From positions 21,608,979 through 21,672,978 of the forward strand of contig CM049321.1 in assembly GCA_026874595.1 (NCBI GenBank): a stretch of DNA of 64,000 bases, written 5' to 3'. Positions 1-13,591 of the stretch are shown here, piece after piece. Source of the DNA: Sipunculus nudus (taxonomy: Eukaryota; Annelida; Sipuncula; Golfingiida; Sipunculidae). How positions within the stretch are numbered: position 1 is the stretch's first letter; every line of letters begins with the position of its first letter. Below the pieces are notes generated by a model. It saw only the letters and a program-made list of their open reading frames with translations. It was not told the origin of the DNA and did not search any database. The translations under genes and the position numbers were made by a program.

Positions 1-1342
1 TCAGTTGTTACTCTCCAATTGACTGGCTGTCCCCTGCCCAACTTCACTTTATTTTCATGTCTTATTCAATCTTTTCCCCTCCCTGACAAGCATTTATATC
101 AGTGTTTTTCTCTATATTTTTCTAACTTGTTTCCTTTCTACAGTTGTTTTACCTGTAACTTTAGGTATTTATTATTCTGTGGTTCGTCATTTTATTTTCC
201 AGTTGATTCCAATTTCATATTTTGCTCTTTCATATTTTTCTAATTTCTCTTCTTATTTTCTTTTTAAATACTGTTGTTTCATTTCTTCTGCCATATTCTG
301 TCAATTTTTCATTATTTGGGCCATGTTGGTATTCTGCCATCAATCTTAATTATTCTCACCCAAATTAGATATTTATCTCAAAAATTGTTTTTTTTTTGTC
401 TGCAAGCATTAATTCCTTATTTAAACATATATATTGAATTGTTTTATTACATTATCTTTATATTTGGTTCTGACTCTCCCCCCTTGGACCTTTCATTCAT
501 CTTGTCCTTTCATCTATGCTCTCTCAATAATATATATCAATTGACTCTTGTATATCAGTCATTTTGGAAATATAGCTACCTTTCATGTTATTCTGCTTTT
601 TGATGTTGCTCTGATATGCTGGAGCGTTCTCAAGCCTGTCTTGTATTCTGCCAATATCCAAGCTTCACTTATCTGTCTGGTTCTTTGACAGATTTTTTTT
701 TTTTTTGAAAATCCATGATTTGAGAAAAGAACCACCCAGTCAATACACATAACTCTTCCCCTTTATCTGTTCTCTGTGTGTAGCATCAATATCTGGTATG
801 TTCGTCTCTCTGTGTGAATGCAATAAAAATTTCATATGGCCCAGCACACCAGACCTTCAATAAGGATTAGTTATATTTGGTTTGCCTCTATGGTCGGCTG
901 CATTCTTGAACTATTTTTTTTATTTATGTTGTGAAAATTCACTTTCACATACAAGTGTCCCTGATGCAAGAGCTTACTCATAAAAAAATTTCTATAAAAT
1001 AAAACATTAATTTATGACAGAAATCATTAAAAATGGCAGCCAAAAATAAAACTGGTCAATTATCTTTTTGATTCCTAATTGTCAGAGCTATCATTGATCA
1101 CATAGGTCCTCTTTAATTGAGTGTTATTTGTAGAATGATATATTACATCAGTCCTGGCTACCTCTATCTAATACTTATAAAAGGAATTCGGTTCAGGTTT
1201 GTTCCCGATGTTCTCTAAAACCGCGTTGTGTACAATATTGTGCCATACATCATTTGAAAGGGTATTATCCCCGCAGTGACATAGGTGATATGAAAATAAA
1301 TAATTTTTAATGTATATATAATTTTGAGTGATTTTTCCGTTA

Positions 1343-1488
1343 TTTTACTGACCACAGCCGAACTGCCTTCGGCAATCATCGGAATGCGTGCATCGTGGTC
1401 ACCTAACCTCTAACACTGAGGACTATTGTTCATATGAATAACACTTGCTTTCAATGAGGGATTTGACCCGCATGTGTGGTCAGTAAAA
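1343..1488 (+). mobile_element. Small MITE-like inverted-repeat unit
   Basis: Perfect 14-bp inverted ends, TTTTACTGACCACA (1343-1356) and TGTGGTCAGTAAAA (1475-1488), enclose 118 bp that include a further GTGGTCA at about 1397 and CpG-containing sequence. No clear flanking duplication. Confidence 0.45.
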
Positions 1489-3007
1489 GAGATAAACACA
1501 TGTTTCTCGCTTTATGAAATGGAGAGTTCAACCCAGGAGGATTAATGACAAAACCTAATTCAAGGTCCCAATTTCAGGAACAGGGCTGGGGTGGGGTGGG
1601 ATTTGGTGGTGGCTGGGGTTTCAGGCCTCAAAATTTGTCTGTTACGATGAAAAAAAGGTTGCGGTGGTTGAAAATGGGATACAGACCCTCTACATGGAGT
1701 CCCGTTGGGTCCGCTTCTGCTACTTACGAGGTATGCATATTTCTGTTTCTTTCTTCAGGAACAGTTTCCTTGCAACGTACATTTAAATCTTTCATGTGTT
1801 CCTCACATCAACCTAATCTTTATACGTCCAACGATAGAATCCAGTCAAATATCATCGAAAACCTGAATGCCCCGGCGTCTCATTCCGGTTCGAAATGTAA
1901 ACACCATCACTGACCAGGTCTTCAAGGTAAACATACCGGGGTATAAATTTCTTGCCATGAGGACAGCCCTACAAAATAAATGTTAAAAATATTGGAGCGA
2001 CTGCAGGATCACTCACACACCATCTCCACCAGGTTATGAGTTTATACGGACGGACGGTATGATGTTTAGGATTCATGTAATTTAAAAGTAAGTGGCAAAA
2101 TTAAGATACAAGCAACTGGACATGGAAACGTTTTCTGTTCACAAAAGTGTTGTGCCTCAGAGAGGAGAGCGAGTTATTCTGCAGTCATGCCAACATGTTT
2201 ATACATATCTTATGGAGACAGTTTCCCATTGAAAACCTATATTTTCTGTTAACTTTTAGAATAAAACAATGAGCCAACATTTCACATCTCAGCTAATAAA
2301 TCTCCCCAACCCCGGTAATGAGCCCGGTATACCGGGTCTATCATATAGTTATGCATAATTTGCATGAATGAAATATTGTGAATCACCTGCCACAAATTAA
2401 ACTGTTACATATGATTAAACATTGAAAGAATTGAAAACAAAATTGAAAGATTTAAATATTTCTAAAGCCACCAGCAGATCTAAAATATATATTATCAGAA
2501 TAAACTATGAAGAGAGATTTTTAATGTTGAACAACTAAGATGTTTAAAAAAAATCTTTTGATTTTTATCAAGTGATAGTTGGAATTATATTTGAGCATAG
2601 TGCAGTGAAATCACTTATTAACACGATTGCAGTCCCTTTGATTTTCTCTGAAAAACACTAGATGGCGCTGACATGCAGAAGTGTTACGGTTATTAATATT
2701 AGAGAAATTTTCTGGGGGTGTTACTATGCATTGAAGAATCAATGTATTGATTACAATCCCTTGATTAAATTGTAATTGAATATTAACCTCTGATTTGATT
2801 CATTTCATTTTATTATTTTTTTTTGCATGTACCCTCCCGATGAACCTGCCTGGGAGTTCTCAAATTTGTTCAAACAGTTTATGATGTTGAAGTTTTTATC
2901 ATGTATGTGCCCTAAATCTAAATTAAACATCCCCTGGTGGACCACTATATACTCGTATAGAAACATATATGGGGGCGACAAACAGAAGGAGAGCTACATT
3001 TTTTATA
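1489..3007. other. No gene recognised; one weak ORF
   Basis: An open frame at 1545-1913 begins with a G-rich run (GWGGVGFGGGWGF) and has no signal peptide or recognised domain. A possible donor GTATGC follows at 1731. I cannot support it as an exon. 1-1342 is equally featureless AT-rich sequence. Confidence 0.3.
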
Positions 3008-3550
3008 CACCCGTCTTATGACAGGAGTATAATGGTATACCCACAGTCTGTCCATCTGTCTATCCATCCATCCATCAACTTTTAGTGTTGCTGTGAAAAC
3101 TTACCAGGGATTTGATGGATTTTTGCAAAAACTCACCATGGGTACTAACCAAAAAATTATTTCACCGAAGTTTGATTATGGGAAACGTCCACGCATATTG
3201 AATAATGTTACAGGTCACTCAGCTACTTTGTGGCGTTGCTGTGATGACTTTTGAAGAAAATAAAGGATTTTGATAAAACTCATCAGAAATATAAATCAGT
3301 AAAGTATCTCACCTTAGTTCGAATTCATATGAAATCCATGCATATTTAATGAGGTCAGAGGTCACTGCACTTTGGAAGCATCTTGGTGACTTTTACCAAA
3401 AATCCTGTGGATTTTCATGAAACTCATACATATTTACCAATAGACTTTCTGACCCGAATTACATTTTCATAAAAATTCACGCATATTTAATGAGGTCAGA
3501 GGTCACCAGATACACAACAGGTGTATTATGCACTATGCCGTGCTTGTTCT
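3008..3550 (+). repeat. Repeat D, copy 1
   Basis: Starts at GACAGGAGTATAATGGTATACCC and has three diverged units with CATATTTAATGAGGTCAGAGGTCAC. It ends near GGTGTATTATGCACTATGCC. The same architecture recurs at 31706-32185. Each unit end carries AGGTCA half-sites. The ends suggest another GTCY-type element (CTGTCCATCTGTC tract at 3048). Confidence 0.5.
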
Positions 3551-4244
3551 TTTATTTGCTGATATTTACTGACATCCATTTAGGAAACTTGCTTTTATAT
3601 TTTTAAAAAGTCTGAAATTTAATTCTTAAGTATAAATTGAATTGAGAGTTGAGTTGAATCCGTCCCTGACAGTTCACAGGCCTAAAATGTTCATACTCTG
3701 TAAAACCCACATGGTCCTGTTGACTGGGCTGTAAAAACCAGATTGGTCCTGCTGACTGGGCAGTCTCATTCAGGACATGCTTGACTGTTACTGCACCCCT
3801 TTGGAGACTTGTTTATAAGCATGGTTTACCCTTACAAACACAACAGGTGTCCAATGGGACCTTGGCTAATTTTGTGTATAAAACACCCTGGGTCTTTACA
3901 TCTGCCTGGCGAACAAAGCAGTTAAGTAACAAATTGGAAATGACTCCTTAATGGTTAGCTTTCCATGAACGTTTAAACCCCACGGACCCAGAGGCAGACA
4001 TCGTTTATAAAGAACTAGGGAAAATCAAATTGAGCTGATTTATTGGCCGTCATGTGATAAAATTTCTGGTCACAAACAGGCAAAGTCACTAAACTAGAAC
4101 ATGGCTACTGTTACTTGCTTTGCTCCTGATGCACCCATCATGGTCCGGAACTGGATTACTCTGCAGGATCATTAGAACTGAATTAGAGGAGTCTGTTTGG
4201 TGCAGCTTGCAGATGACTATGTTATTGTAATGTTACAGCTTGTT

Positions 4245-4480
4245 GCCTCTGTCAGGAGGGTATGCGTTCATTCCCGTTCATGTGTGTTTGTGTGTTTGCA
4301 TGTTCACAACATATCATAATCAAGAATAGCATCTCATGAAATTTTATTGCCATTTTGGTAATGAGCAAATGAAGAATTGATTGGATTTTGTTTTGGATCA
4401 AGCACATGATATGGATTCAGGAATATCATCAAGGAATATTAACAAATGAACTGTCACTTATGCACAAATGCACCTGGGAA
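4245..4480 (-). repeat. Repeat H, inverted copy
   Basis: The reverse complement reads ATATTCCTTGATGATATTCC, CAATCAATTCTTCATTTGCTC and GTTGTGAACATGCAAACACAC, in the same order as 26576-26790 on the plus strand. Dispersed repeat with no coding content. Confidence 0.5.
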
Positions 4481-4594
4481 TATAGGCTGAATAAGTGAAT
4501 GCAAACAGAGTTTTGGGAGCACCCCACAGTAGGGACCCCCCCCCCCCCCCCACATGGCAGAGGTTTGCATTCCTTAGAATGTAGATTTAAAGGG

Positions 4595-4920
4595 GAGGCT
4601 CAGGGGGTTTTCCCGATATCTGACATCTGTAAACTGTATGCTTCCTTGAAAGTGCCAATCCCACTGCACACAGGGTGGTTGATTTTGTTTATATCCATAT
4701 GTTTATAACAGAGCAAGAAAATCCAAACAAATTACATAAATTACACCAGGTTCAAGTCAGATGAACCAAAGTTTTGCAACTATTGACCTTTCAACTTCAA
4801 CTCATATACAACCAACCACCTTTTTCAGTTGGTCAACATTGATGTGTTTACTAACAGCTTGTATTTAAACAAGCTCATATATCCATTGTAGAAGCTTTTT
4901 AAGAACTTTTTCTTAACAAG
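4595..4920 (+). repeat. Partial copy of element F
   Basis: GATATCTGACATCTGTAAAC, GATTTTGTTTATATCC and CAACTATTGACCTTTCAACTT align in order with the element F core. Borders are unclear. Confidence 0.4.
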
Positions 4921-7900
4921 AATAACCTACAGTTCATTATTAGGTACACACTGTACTTCAGAAAATATATATATTCTGTAGAAAAGATTAGTGAATTGCT
5001 GGCTTTAAGCAATACGTTCTACTGGAAGCAACATCATGATTCAAAGTATGGCTGATATGTTATTGTTTTACAGAATATATTACTAAATTTGATTATCTTA
5101 CCATTCAGAGTAGGACTAATGGTATAAAAGCAGAATTATGATACACAAGATGACGGTTTGCTTCCCTCGGTTTATCTGACATGAAAATTGAATGTTTTGT
5201 GCCCAGATTTCAAAAATACAAATTTATAATTAACAAATTGTTTTACTAGTCACATATTTCAATGGTAAACATTTCCATATGATTTCCATGTTTTTTTTCA
5301 TATACAATTTTTGATAATTTAATTTTAAATAATTGGAGACTTAATGACTTCTTATTTAAGAAAATTAAAAAAAATAATAATTTTATGATAATTTATATAT
5401 TGCAAATATCACAACATGCAATAAAAGATTTAGAAGAAGGATAATAAAAGACACATGTAAACAAGAAAAGGTATTCATGAAAATATATGAATGAAAAAAG
5501 GTGCTTGGTGAATAATGCAGGTGCCAAGTTGTCATCTACTGGTAATGGAAAGGACAAAAAATAACACTTTTTTTCTGAAATAATTTAACTTTCATGAGAA
5601 AATCAAATACACAAGAAAAAGGTGTAACCTCATGAATTTTTCACCTTATGCCAAAAAAAGTCTGAAGAAATATTTAAATAAGAAATTTATGTGAAAGAAT
5701 AAAGGCATTGCTGTTAATTAAATTGTCTATTTACCCTTCAGGAGAATAGAAAACCATTAATATTTTTTAAACAGGAAAGCATACTGCAGTCGATTACTTT
5801 TCGGAGATGGCGTTAACCTTGTCAATAAATCTTAACTCTGAATGATCAATACGGTATAAAATGTCCCATCGGTGGATGTGGAAACTAGATTGGTCCACAA
5901 TGAAAAAAGCTATTTGTGTGTCCCATGATGCATTCGTGTTGGCACTCTGAGTGAGATATCTTTCGGTAATTGATTTAAATCACTTGTCACTGAAAACCTC
6001 TGAATGAATGAAAAACTTGGTGCAAGACAGGAGAGAGCTGCTCATTCCATGGAGCGCTTGAGCTGACAGCCCATTCTGTGAAGCTTGTTTCGTTTTTTAT
6101 CAAGTCAGATATCAGGTTAAAAGATACAGTGTCTTTTTGGAATAAGGCCGGGGTTCCCCCAGGGAGTTCCCAGGCTGTCATGTAATAGCTAGGGGTAATG
6201 GTAGATTTCATTGATATAGGATGGGTTTCTTTGAAAGCTTTTTACTCCCTGCACATATAGTTTGAGGACAAACTCTCTTGAGCATGTATCATGTGTGATG
6301 AAATGAAAACATACTTTGTGTCTAAATGCCACCGCTGAATGCCCCATTGGCAGTAGAATGATGAAATATATAAAAAATAATTTAAAAATATGGAAAAGCA
6401 AGAGCACCTGGGGTAGATCAAGGAAGTTGTAAAAGGGGAAGCAAGGATTCAGGTATGATTTATGGATATTGTGCATCCCCCTGCTGGCTAAAGTGTGAAA
6501 AAACTGATAGTTGTGCTCTATGTTCAGTTTATTTTGGTGTTCTTTTTCATGTTGATGTTTTGATGTATTTTATTAGTTTACAAACACAGTATTCAAAACA
6601 AAATCCTGCAGACATACCTTATACAGCAGCATGTATTTTAAAAGTTTTTTGCAGAAGAAATTAATTGGAATTTATTATTCCACAAGCATTTCTTTTGTTT
6701 CAAATTTGAAGCAAAAATTTAACTGACATAGTAAAATCAATTGATCTGCATTTCACAGATTGAGTTAAATATTCATCACTTACTAGAAATGACTGCCAGG
6801 GTCCTAACTGCATATATAAACCATAATTGGCTGACCACTGCTTATTGAAAGGCTATCATGCATTAAGAACACAACATGTTATTATTAATTAGATAAATCT
6901 TAACACATGTATGCTTAACAGATTATTCAGAAACCTAATTATTTCCAATAAAATGTTATTCATTTTTTACTGCGAACTTTACTCGGTCAGAATCCACATT
7001 ATAAAAGTCACAATCACCGTCTCTTTGCTGCCGTTACCTTTCTGTCATAATATATGTCAAGAGCATTCGCAGTGGGTCCCTTATATCATGCATCGATCGA
7101 TTTATATAAGATGGATGTTTGATAGCTAGGTAGCTATAATTTGGTTTCTTGTTCCATCCTAATTAACAGGTCAGTACAGACGACATCCACAGCCCAGGGT
7201 TAATGGTATGTAAGGCCGTTTCATTTACAGGTTATAATAGTCGGACATTATCGCACGATGGCAGGTGGTCAAGAGTGACCATCGGATTATGGAATCAACT
7301 TTAAGTGTTACAGCTTTAATGCGACTGCCAATCAGCTTCCATTAAATGGTCACTCTTGTAAATTTCAGGTGGTCACTAAGGGATGATTGAATCAAATGGA
7401 GGAGAGGTGTTAATTATCTGACTGCTACTTTCGGCTCTTACTGAGGTCTCATTATGAATGGTCAATTAATGAAATCATTACTGGTGTTAATGGAACAGCT
7501 TACAGTAGAACATCTCAAGGTCTTTGGCATTAGACTCTTAATAAGTTCAAATCTTATAAAATTTCATTAAAATCAGAGCTTTTAACTAAATTGAAAGTTA
7601 CTGCAAAGACCAGTATAAAACAAATTTTCCTGGGGTAATTCTAAATTCCCAATTATGATTGTTTGTCAGTTTGTGTTAAGATAAATTATCTAGGATTAAA
7701 GTTTCCTCCAGCAATATTATAATACTACATTTTGAAACCAAAATAATTAACCATCCATTGCAAATTTATATTTGCATGTCCTCAAGGCTAAAAATTGACA
7801 TTATCCGGAGTCAAAGTTCAGGTCATAATGACCATCATCAACATAATTTTTCACATAATGATTTCTCTATCATTTCATTTCTGTCATCATATTTTACTAT

Positions 7901-8668
7901 TATTTCACAAAACTACAATCATATAATTGTAAAATAACAATTTTAAACCATACTAACCACTGTTATCATATTTAATCATCTACTAATTGTTGTCAATTAT
8001 CATCATCAGCACCATCATTAATATTCATTATTCCATCTGGCTTTCACATTTGTGACCACCTATGCACAGCGTACACTTAAGGGTATCTTCCTGTCTGGTT
8101 TAGTATTACAACACCTTTACACTGATGGAGTTCAAGAAAAACACAATATCATTTCCCGATTCAATAAAAAGTTTAATCCCTGAAGACTTTATAGATAATA
8201 TTCATGAATTATAGAAGTTGGCTGCAGGATCTCTTTATAAACATGTCTTTTGAACCATACTAGTTCAAACACCATAAAATGCATGGAATTCTTAGACATT
8301 TAGGGTTTACACCAAGCACATGCTAAGGGGGAGATTGGTCTTGGCACCATAACAAATGCTCAAAGACTTTCTCGAAGGCCAAACCTGGCAACAAATAAAT
8401 CGGAATGGTCACACAGACCCACGAAAGTATACAAAGACAAATGGGAGCTGACTTAAAGCCCGGCCTCTTATCACAAAAGACTTGCGTCTTCTGGCAGCAA
8501 GGTGTCCATTGATCGACCACTTTCTCCTGATTCTGCCATCCGGTTGTTTCCCTGTAGTTTCATTTGTGAGGGAACAAAGTGCTGTCTTGCCAGAGATTAA
8601 AGCAGCTGATTTTCTGGTTGTTTAGCAACAGTTGGCATGGCATCTGAATTGTCTGAGATGATTGTTTG
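4921..8668. other. No gene recognised; possible conserved non-coding stretch
   Basis: AT-rich sequence without coding signs. 7140-7480 is more complex and GC-richer, with GGTGGTCAAGAGTGACCATC and GGTCACTCTTG forming an inverted pair 80 bp apart; it could be regulatory or old repeat. Confidence 0.3.
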
Positions 8669-9371
8669 TAGGGCTGTAACGGTTCACTGGTGCATCGAAC
8701 AATACATCACAATACAAAGTCAGTAATCAGATATCATATTGGTATTGTCAGATTTGTCTGTATCGATACATTTATGATATTTGATCTAATTAAGGAAAAG
8801 AACATCATTATATTAAAAAAAATTGTATGTAAGTGGTTAATTAAGGCATTTGACTTTTGAGCTGAAGGCCCCTGGTTCGAACCCCAACAGTGCCTCAATA
8901 GCATAATGGTAAAATCTCATTGTAGAACCTCAGATATTCGTTCTAATGTCTTTATGATATGACTTATGTAACCCCTTGCATATAAAACCTGAATTCCAGA
9001 AGCTTACTGATAACATATCAATCTTATCATATCAATACCTTCATCCTCATTCAATAGACAGTGCCACCAACAGGCTGTGGACCTATCCTTAACAAAAAAA
9101 ATATTATGTCAGAAACTTGTAATACCTGTAAAGTGAATTGTGATTCGTAGGTTTCAAGTTGAAAGGCATCTGATTGGCTTATCATTTGTTAGTCAGTTTT
9201 ATTGATGTTTTGGAAATAAATTTAAATTATCGTAAGCTTATCTTTATTTCTGGATATGAGGGCAAATTATGCTTAGAATCTCACTTATGGATACACTCTG
9301 TATGTACGGTATTGTGCGTAAAGTATCATGATACAATTTGAATCATGAGATCATTAATGTATCGTTATAGT
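8669..9371 (+). mobile_element. Probable hAT-like element containing a tRNA-like SINE head
   Basis: The left end TAGGGCTGTAACGGTTCACTG and the right end, inverse of TAGAACTATAACGATACATT, are imperfect inverted repeats, with TATCGATACATT-type blocks inside each. At 8828-8900 a tRNA-like segment carries a good B box, GGTTCGAACCC (8874-8884), with an A-box-like GTGGTTAATTAAGGC upstream, suggesting a tRNA-derived SINE. Borders are approximate. Confidence 0.4.
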
Positions 9372-12155
9372 TCTAATCCTTTGAACATTATGTCATTATC
9401 TGTCTACAATCCTCTTGAAGCGAATTCCGTATTTAAATAGACAGACAGACAGTTACAAGTTCATAAATGTGTATTCTTGGTGGAAATTACTTGGCATTGA
9501 GAAAAAAAAAAGACAGGGACTGCAGACCCATGCACTGCTGCCACCTTGGGAGTGAATAGTACTTCACTATAATTTAACTTTTTTTACCATAAATTTTAGA
9601 ATCTGGATTCTGAATTTGGATCATAATTAAGCATAGATTGTATTTGAGACCTAGCATATGTGGAAAAGTGAGTAACAGGTCCAGACTGACTTACACACAA
9701 ACATAATTGCAGTAAAAAACACAGACAATTTAAATATACAGACATACATATAAATACATACTCTGACTGACAGACCAAAACTCAATCCCTTTGCCCCTCC
9801 CTTCATGGGCCAGAGTAAATATTAATTAAAGGAGAGGTGTTGTATATAAAAAAAAACAAAAGGTTAATGGTGGCCAGACACAGCAGGTAATTAGTGTTTA
9901 TATATACACTGCAACATGTTTTTTATGGTATACCTTGTCCTTAGAGAACAATTGGTACAAAAACAGTGTGAATCGATCTCCACCTACCCTCAAGGTGAAC
10001 ACTTTGACTTTATTAGATCTACCTCTGTCTTTGGAGGGTTTATATACTAGGAGTTTGTAGCTTATACTGCCAAGCGCTGGAGATTGATAGCGAATCCCGA
10101 CGTGATCCAAGAGACTTTACATCTCTCCTTAGTTGCTCGATCACGAGATATCTCCAGGATCAGCGAACATCTGCGATGGCCGAAAGTAATTTCATATGTC
10201 AGCATTGATGCCGGGTTCCTGACAGAATGTAATATTTCTTGTTGGCTCAAAGATGCGTGTCAGGAAAGGGCCATTCTGCATGTCATGAGATCACTTTGGG
10301 GGCATTTTTGATCTGTTGCTTCTGTCATTGGTATTCGCAGTGAGATGCTATTGCTGCTGAGTGGGAGGGCGCCATGCTGGGTCATGTATATTGATCCGTG
10401 GCATTGTAGGTGTAAAACTGGTAACAACTGATCAGAGACTATTGTGTTTTTTAAGCTGATGGAATTAGTTGTCTTTCATTGCTAAATGTGTGTTGGAAAA
10501 TTAAGTCATTTTATAAACGAGTGAACCAGCACTGTTGTTAAAACATTGAACCTAAAAAAAAACTTAAATTGTACTTAAGCAGAATTTTGATTTGTGCAAT
10601 TCATTGACTGGCATCAAATTGGTCATATCTATATAAAACCATCCATGACCATCTGTCCTTTCAGTTTCAAATTGGTTTGAATTTTATCACTGTTCGGGGA
10701 ATGAGGATAGAGAAAATCATATGAACAGAATGTTAATGTTATCTAAAACCTTCTGGAATTTTCCATGATTTTGGCTTGGAATAATAGAAAAATAATTTTC
10801 ATTCAAACAGTGTATATATAAACTTTGTATTCAGGCATAACTTTTTGGTAAAATTTATGCTTTGAGCTATGTGGGAGGTTGAGAAAGTGACAATAAAATG
10901 TAGCATAGCTAGGCTATGCTTATGCACTTGTACACTTTAATAATAAGTTTGATCTTGAAAAAAAATAAGCGTTTTTTTTTTCATCAGTTCAGCAATTCAG
11001 CAGTTAACCCTTCTTCACAGGTTTATTTTCTAATAATACATATCTTAAATACCATTCCATAGATTATACATCATTAAAGGGTTTTCTTTGGCAGTTGTAA
11101 TGAGGTGGCACTGCATATATGCATGACATAAGGATAAATATAATCATATAATAAATATTCATAATGGATAAGGGATTAATTAATATATTTTTGTCTTATT
11201 TATAGCAGTTTTTTCCAGATCTTGTCAGATGACTTGGAATTTAATACAAGGTGGTGTCCTTAAAATTTTGCTGTTTAGTCTGAATTTATTTTGAAAACAA
11301 ATTAGGATTTTAATTCCTATATTCAGAGTAAAAATTATATTTAATCAGGTCCCGGTAACCATTTAAACTATGGACTGTTGTAGTTATTTTCATTTGATGT
11401 ATATCAAATCAATTACAATGCCAACCTCCAGATTGTCAGGAAAATTAATACAGCAAGCAGGCAAGCCAGGTCAGCCTTATGTGGTGAGTTGGTACAGTCA
11501 GAGCCACCTGTATCTGGTCGGAAATAAAATTATTCCCTAAAGTAAGTAGCAACATTTAGGTGTCTAATTGTATTAAAATGTTAATGCCAAATTTGGGTGG
11601 GTCTTACAAATAATTATAGATATCATAAAAAGGAAATTAGATTTATGTTCTTGTATATTAATTGTTTTAGCTCAGAATTTTAGCAGTGTACTATACTAGC
11701 TGTCTTATAAAGAAGTTAAGTTTAGAAATATTAAAGTCTGTGAATATTTGCCTGCTGAATTACTGTTTTATGGGATTTTTGGGGATTGTGGTTTTTAATC
11801 AGAAGATGACATCAGAAACCGTGGCCGCAAGCAAATTCCTAACATTTACAATGAAAAAGGGTGTGCAATATTCACAATTTTCCTCTATGCGGTATTTCAT
11901 GTCCTGAAATATCAGAAAAGTGGTGCTGTCCAATTATTTGATTGGGTTGAACTATGGTGGATTAAAGTGAAAACGCGATGTTTTTTTTGGTTTAATGCAG
12001 GAAATCACTGAACCTGTTTGAGGTTGAAATACATTGTTATGATTCCTGCTTTGCAGGATACTGGATTATCTGTGGTCTCGTATTGAAACTATCCATGTAT
12101 TTGATCTTTCACATGAACATCCTGCTGCGTCAGCTTGTGAAGTGAGTGACTGTAA
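9372..12155. other. No gene recognised; complex stretch at 10060-10320
   Basis: Mostly AT-rich. 10060-10320 is compositionally balanced and open in one frame on each strand (10084-10311 plus, 10062-10250 minus), but neither translation resembles a known family. It may be a conserved non-coding element or an unrecognised exon. Confidence 0.3.
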
Positions 12156-12649
12156 CAGTGCTACCACTCCATACTTTTTTTAAAAGGAACATACTTTTTT
12201 CAGGAAAGACTTCTTTTTATACATTTTTCATATTTTTTTTCAGGGGTTTATACTTTTTAAAAATTTTTATTTCAACTTATCATATTCAGATGGTGATTCT
12301 AGGCAGTTTACATGAACTTTTTTAGTGCAGTAAACATACTCTGTCAATCAAATCATAAAAGTGGCATTCTATTTGCGATTATTTCTGTTTGTGATCTTGC
12401 CAGTGTTTAACAAAATCACTGGATTTATAGAATGCTGAAGAGTCCTAGCTGCTATAACTTGCTACACAGCTGCAAATTTTCACACCTGAAGCTCGTTCAG
12501 AAGTATCACAAATTCACATGCAGGAAATTGGACAAAATTGTGAAATTTTGGCATTGATCTATACTTTTTTCATATTTTTTTCAGGCAATTTGATACTTTT
12601 TTCTCGTAAGATTTTATACTTTTCTGTAAAATCTAGAGTGGCAGCACTG
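12156..12649 (+). mobile_element. MITE with CAGTGCTRCCACTC terminal repeats
   Basis: 494-bp element. The left end is CAGTGCTACCACTC and the right end GAGTGGCAGCACTG, 13 of 14 bases inverted. CTGTAA lies directly outside both ends (12150-12155 and 12650-12655). The interior near each end repeats ATACTTTTTTCA motifs. CAGTGCT-type ends resemble hAT families, though only 6 bp of duplication is visible. Confidence 0.65.
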
Positions 12650-13591
12650 CTGTAATCTGACACTTGTGACAGTCAGTTTGCATGTTGTAAAAGTATCAGT
12701 GCAAGCTATAGCAATCAAGTTTGGCACATCCTTACTATATTTTATGAACCATTAAGAGCAAGAAATGAGAATTTAAGCACAAAATTATAAAAATGATATC
12801 CTTAATTATAGAAAAAAATTATTAAACATAAAGCACAAAACTAAAAGAAATATATTCTTTATTTGAAAACAAAAATTATCAAACATTTGATATTTTACAA
12901 TTTCTTGTTATCCTTTGAATTTTCCTTGAAAGTCCTCAAAACATATATGCTTCTATTTAAATTCAGAATTAGTATTTATATGAATGTATATACCCTGTTG
13001 ATACTGGGTGAGGTCTTTCAGTAACAAGTTAGCCAGTCTTATACATTGTAAAAATACATCATTGCTTTAGTGTTTAAGGATAGATTCAGGTCTTTATATA
13101 AACTTGAACACCAGTGTAGCAAAAGTTTCAGCATAGACAATTCTTTCTGCTTTCATGATTGTACATTTTTACCATTTTGATGTTTGAAACTTTTATCATC
13201 AGACATGTTTGTTACTGAGTGCATGACACTTCAAGCCAAGTGGCACAAGGAGTCAAATATTGTAGTATGTATTGTAGTCTGTCAGACCTGTACAAATTCA
13301 AGATCCATACTGCCTCACTGACAGTTCTGTCTGGTATTTTTATACATTATTGATTTGACACATTTCAGCAAGTCACAGGTGATAATTCATTCCCTGACCA
13401 GTTCAAGTTAGCATACTGGTATCTCCTAATTTCATGTCCAAGAATAACCATCAATGGTTACACCTGTGCAAGGGTGACAGTAGTTTCATAAGGTGAATTG
13501 TTATCAACCAGCATACACCTATTCATACACTGTTTGCTAGTTAAACCCAAATTATAAAGTTCTGCATGGCAACAAGGTGCAAGGTGTTATA

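Noticed and set aside
1545-1913. 122-codon ORF with Gly/Trp-rich start as possible ErbB first exon
   Set aside because: No signal peptide or known domain, and the distance to exon a is over 21 kb; nothing links it to the receptor.
8828-8900. Functional tRNA gene
   Set aside because: A good B box but no cloverleaf stems or clean acceptor pairing; better explained as a SINE head.
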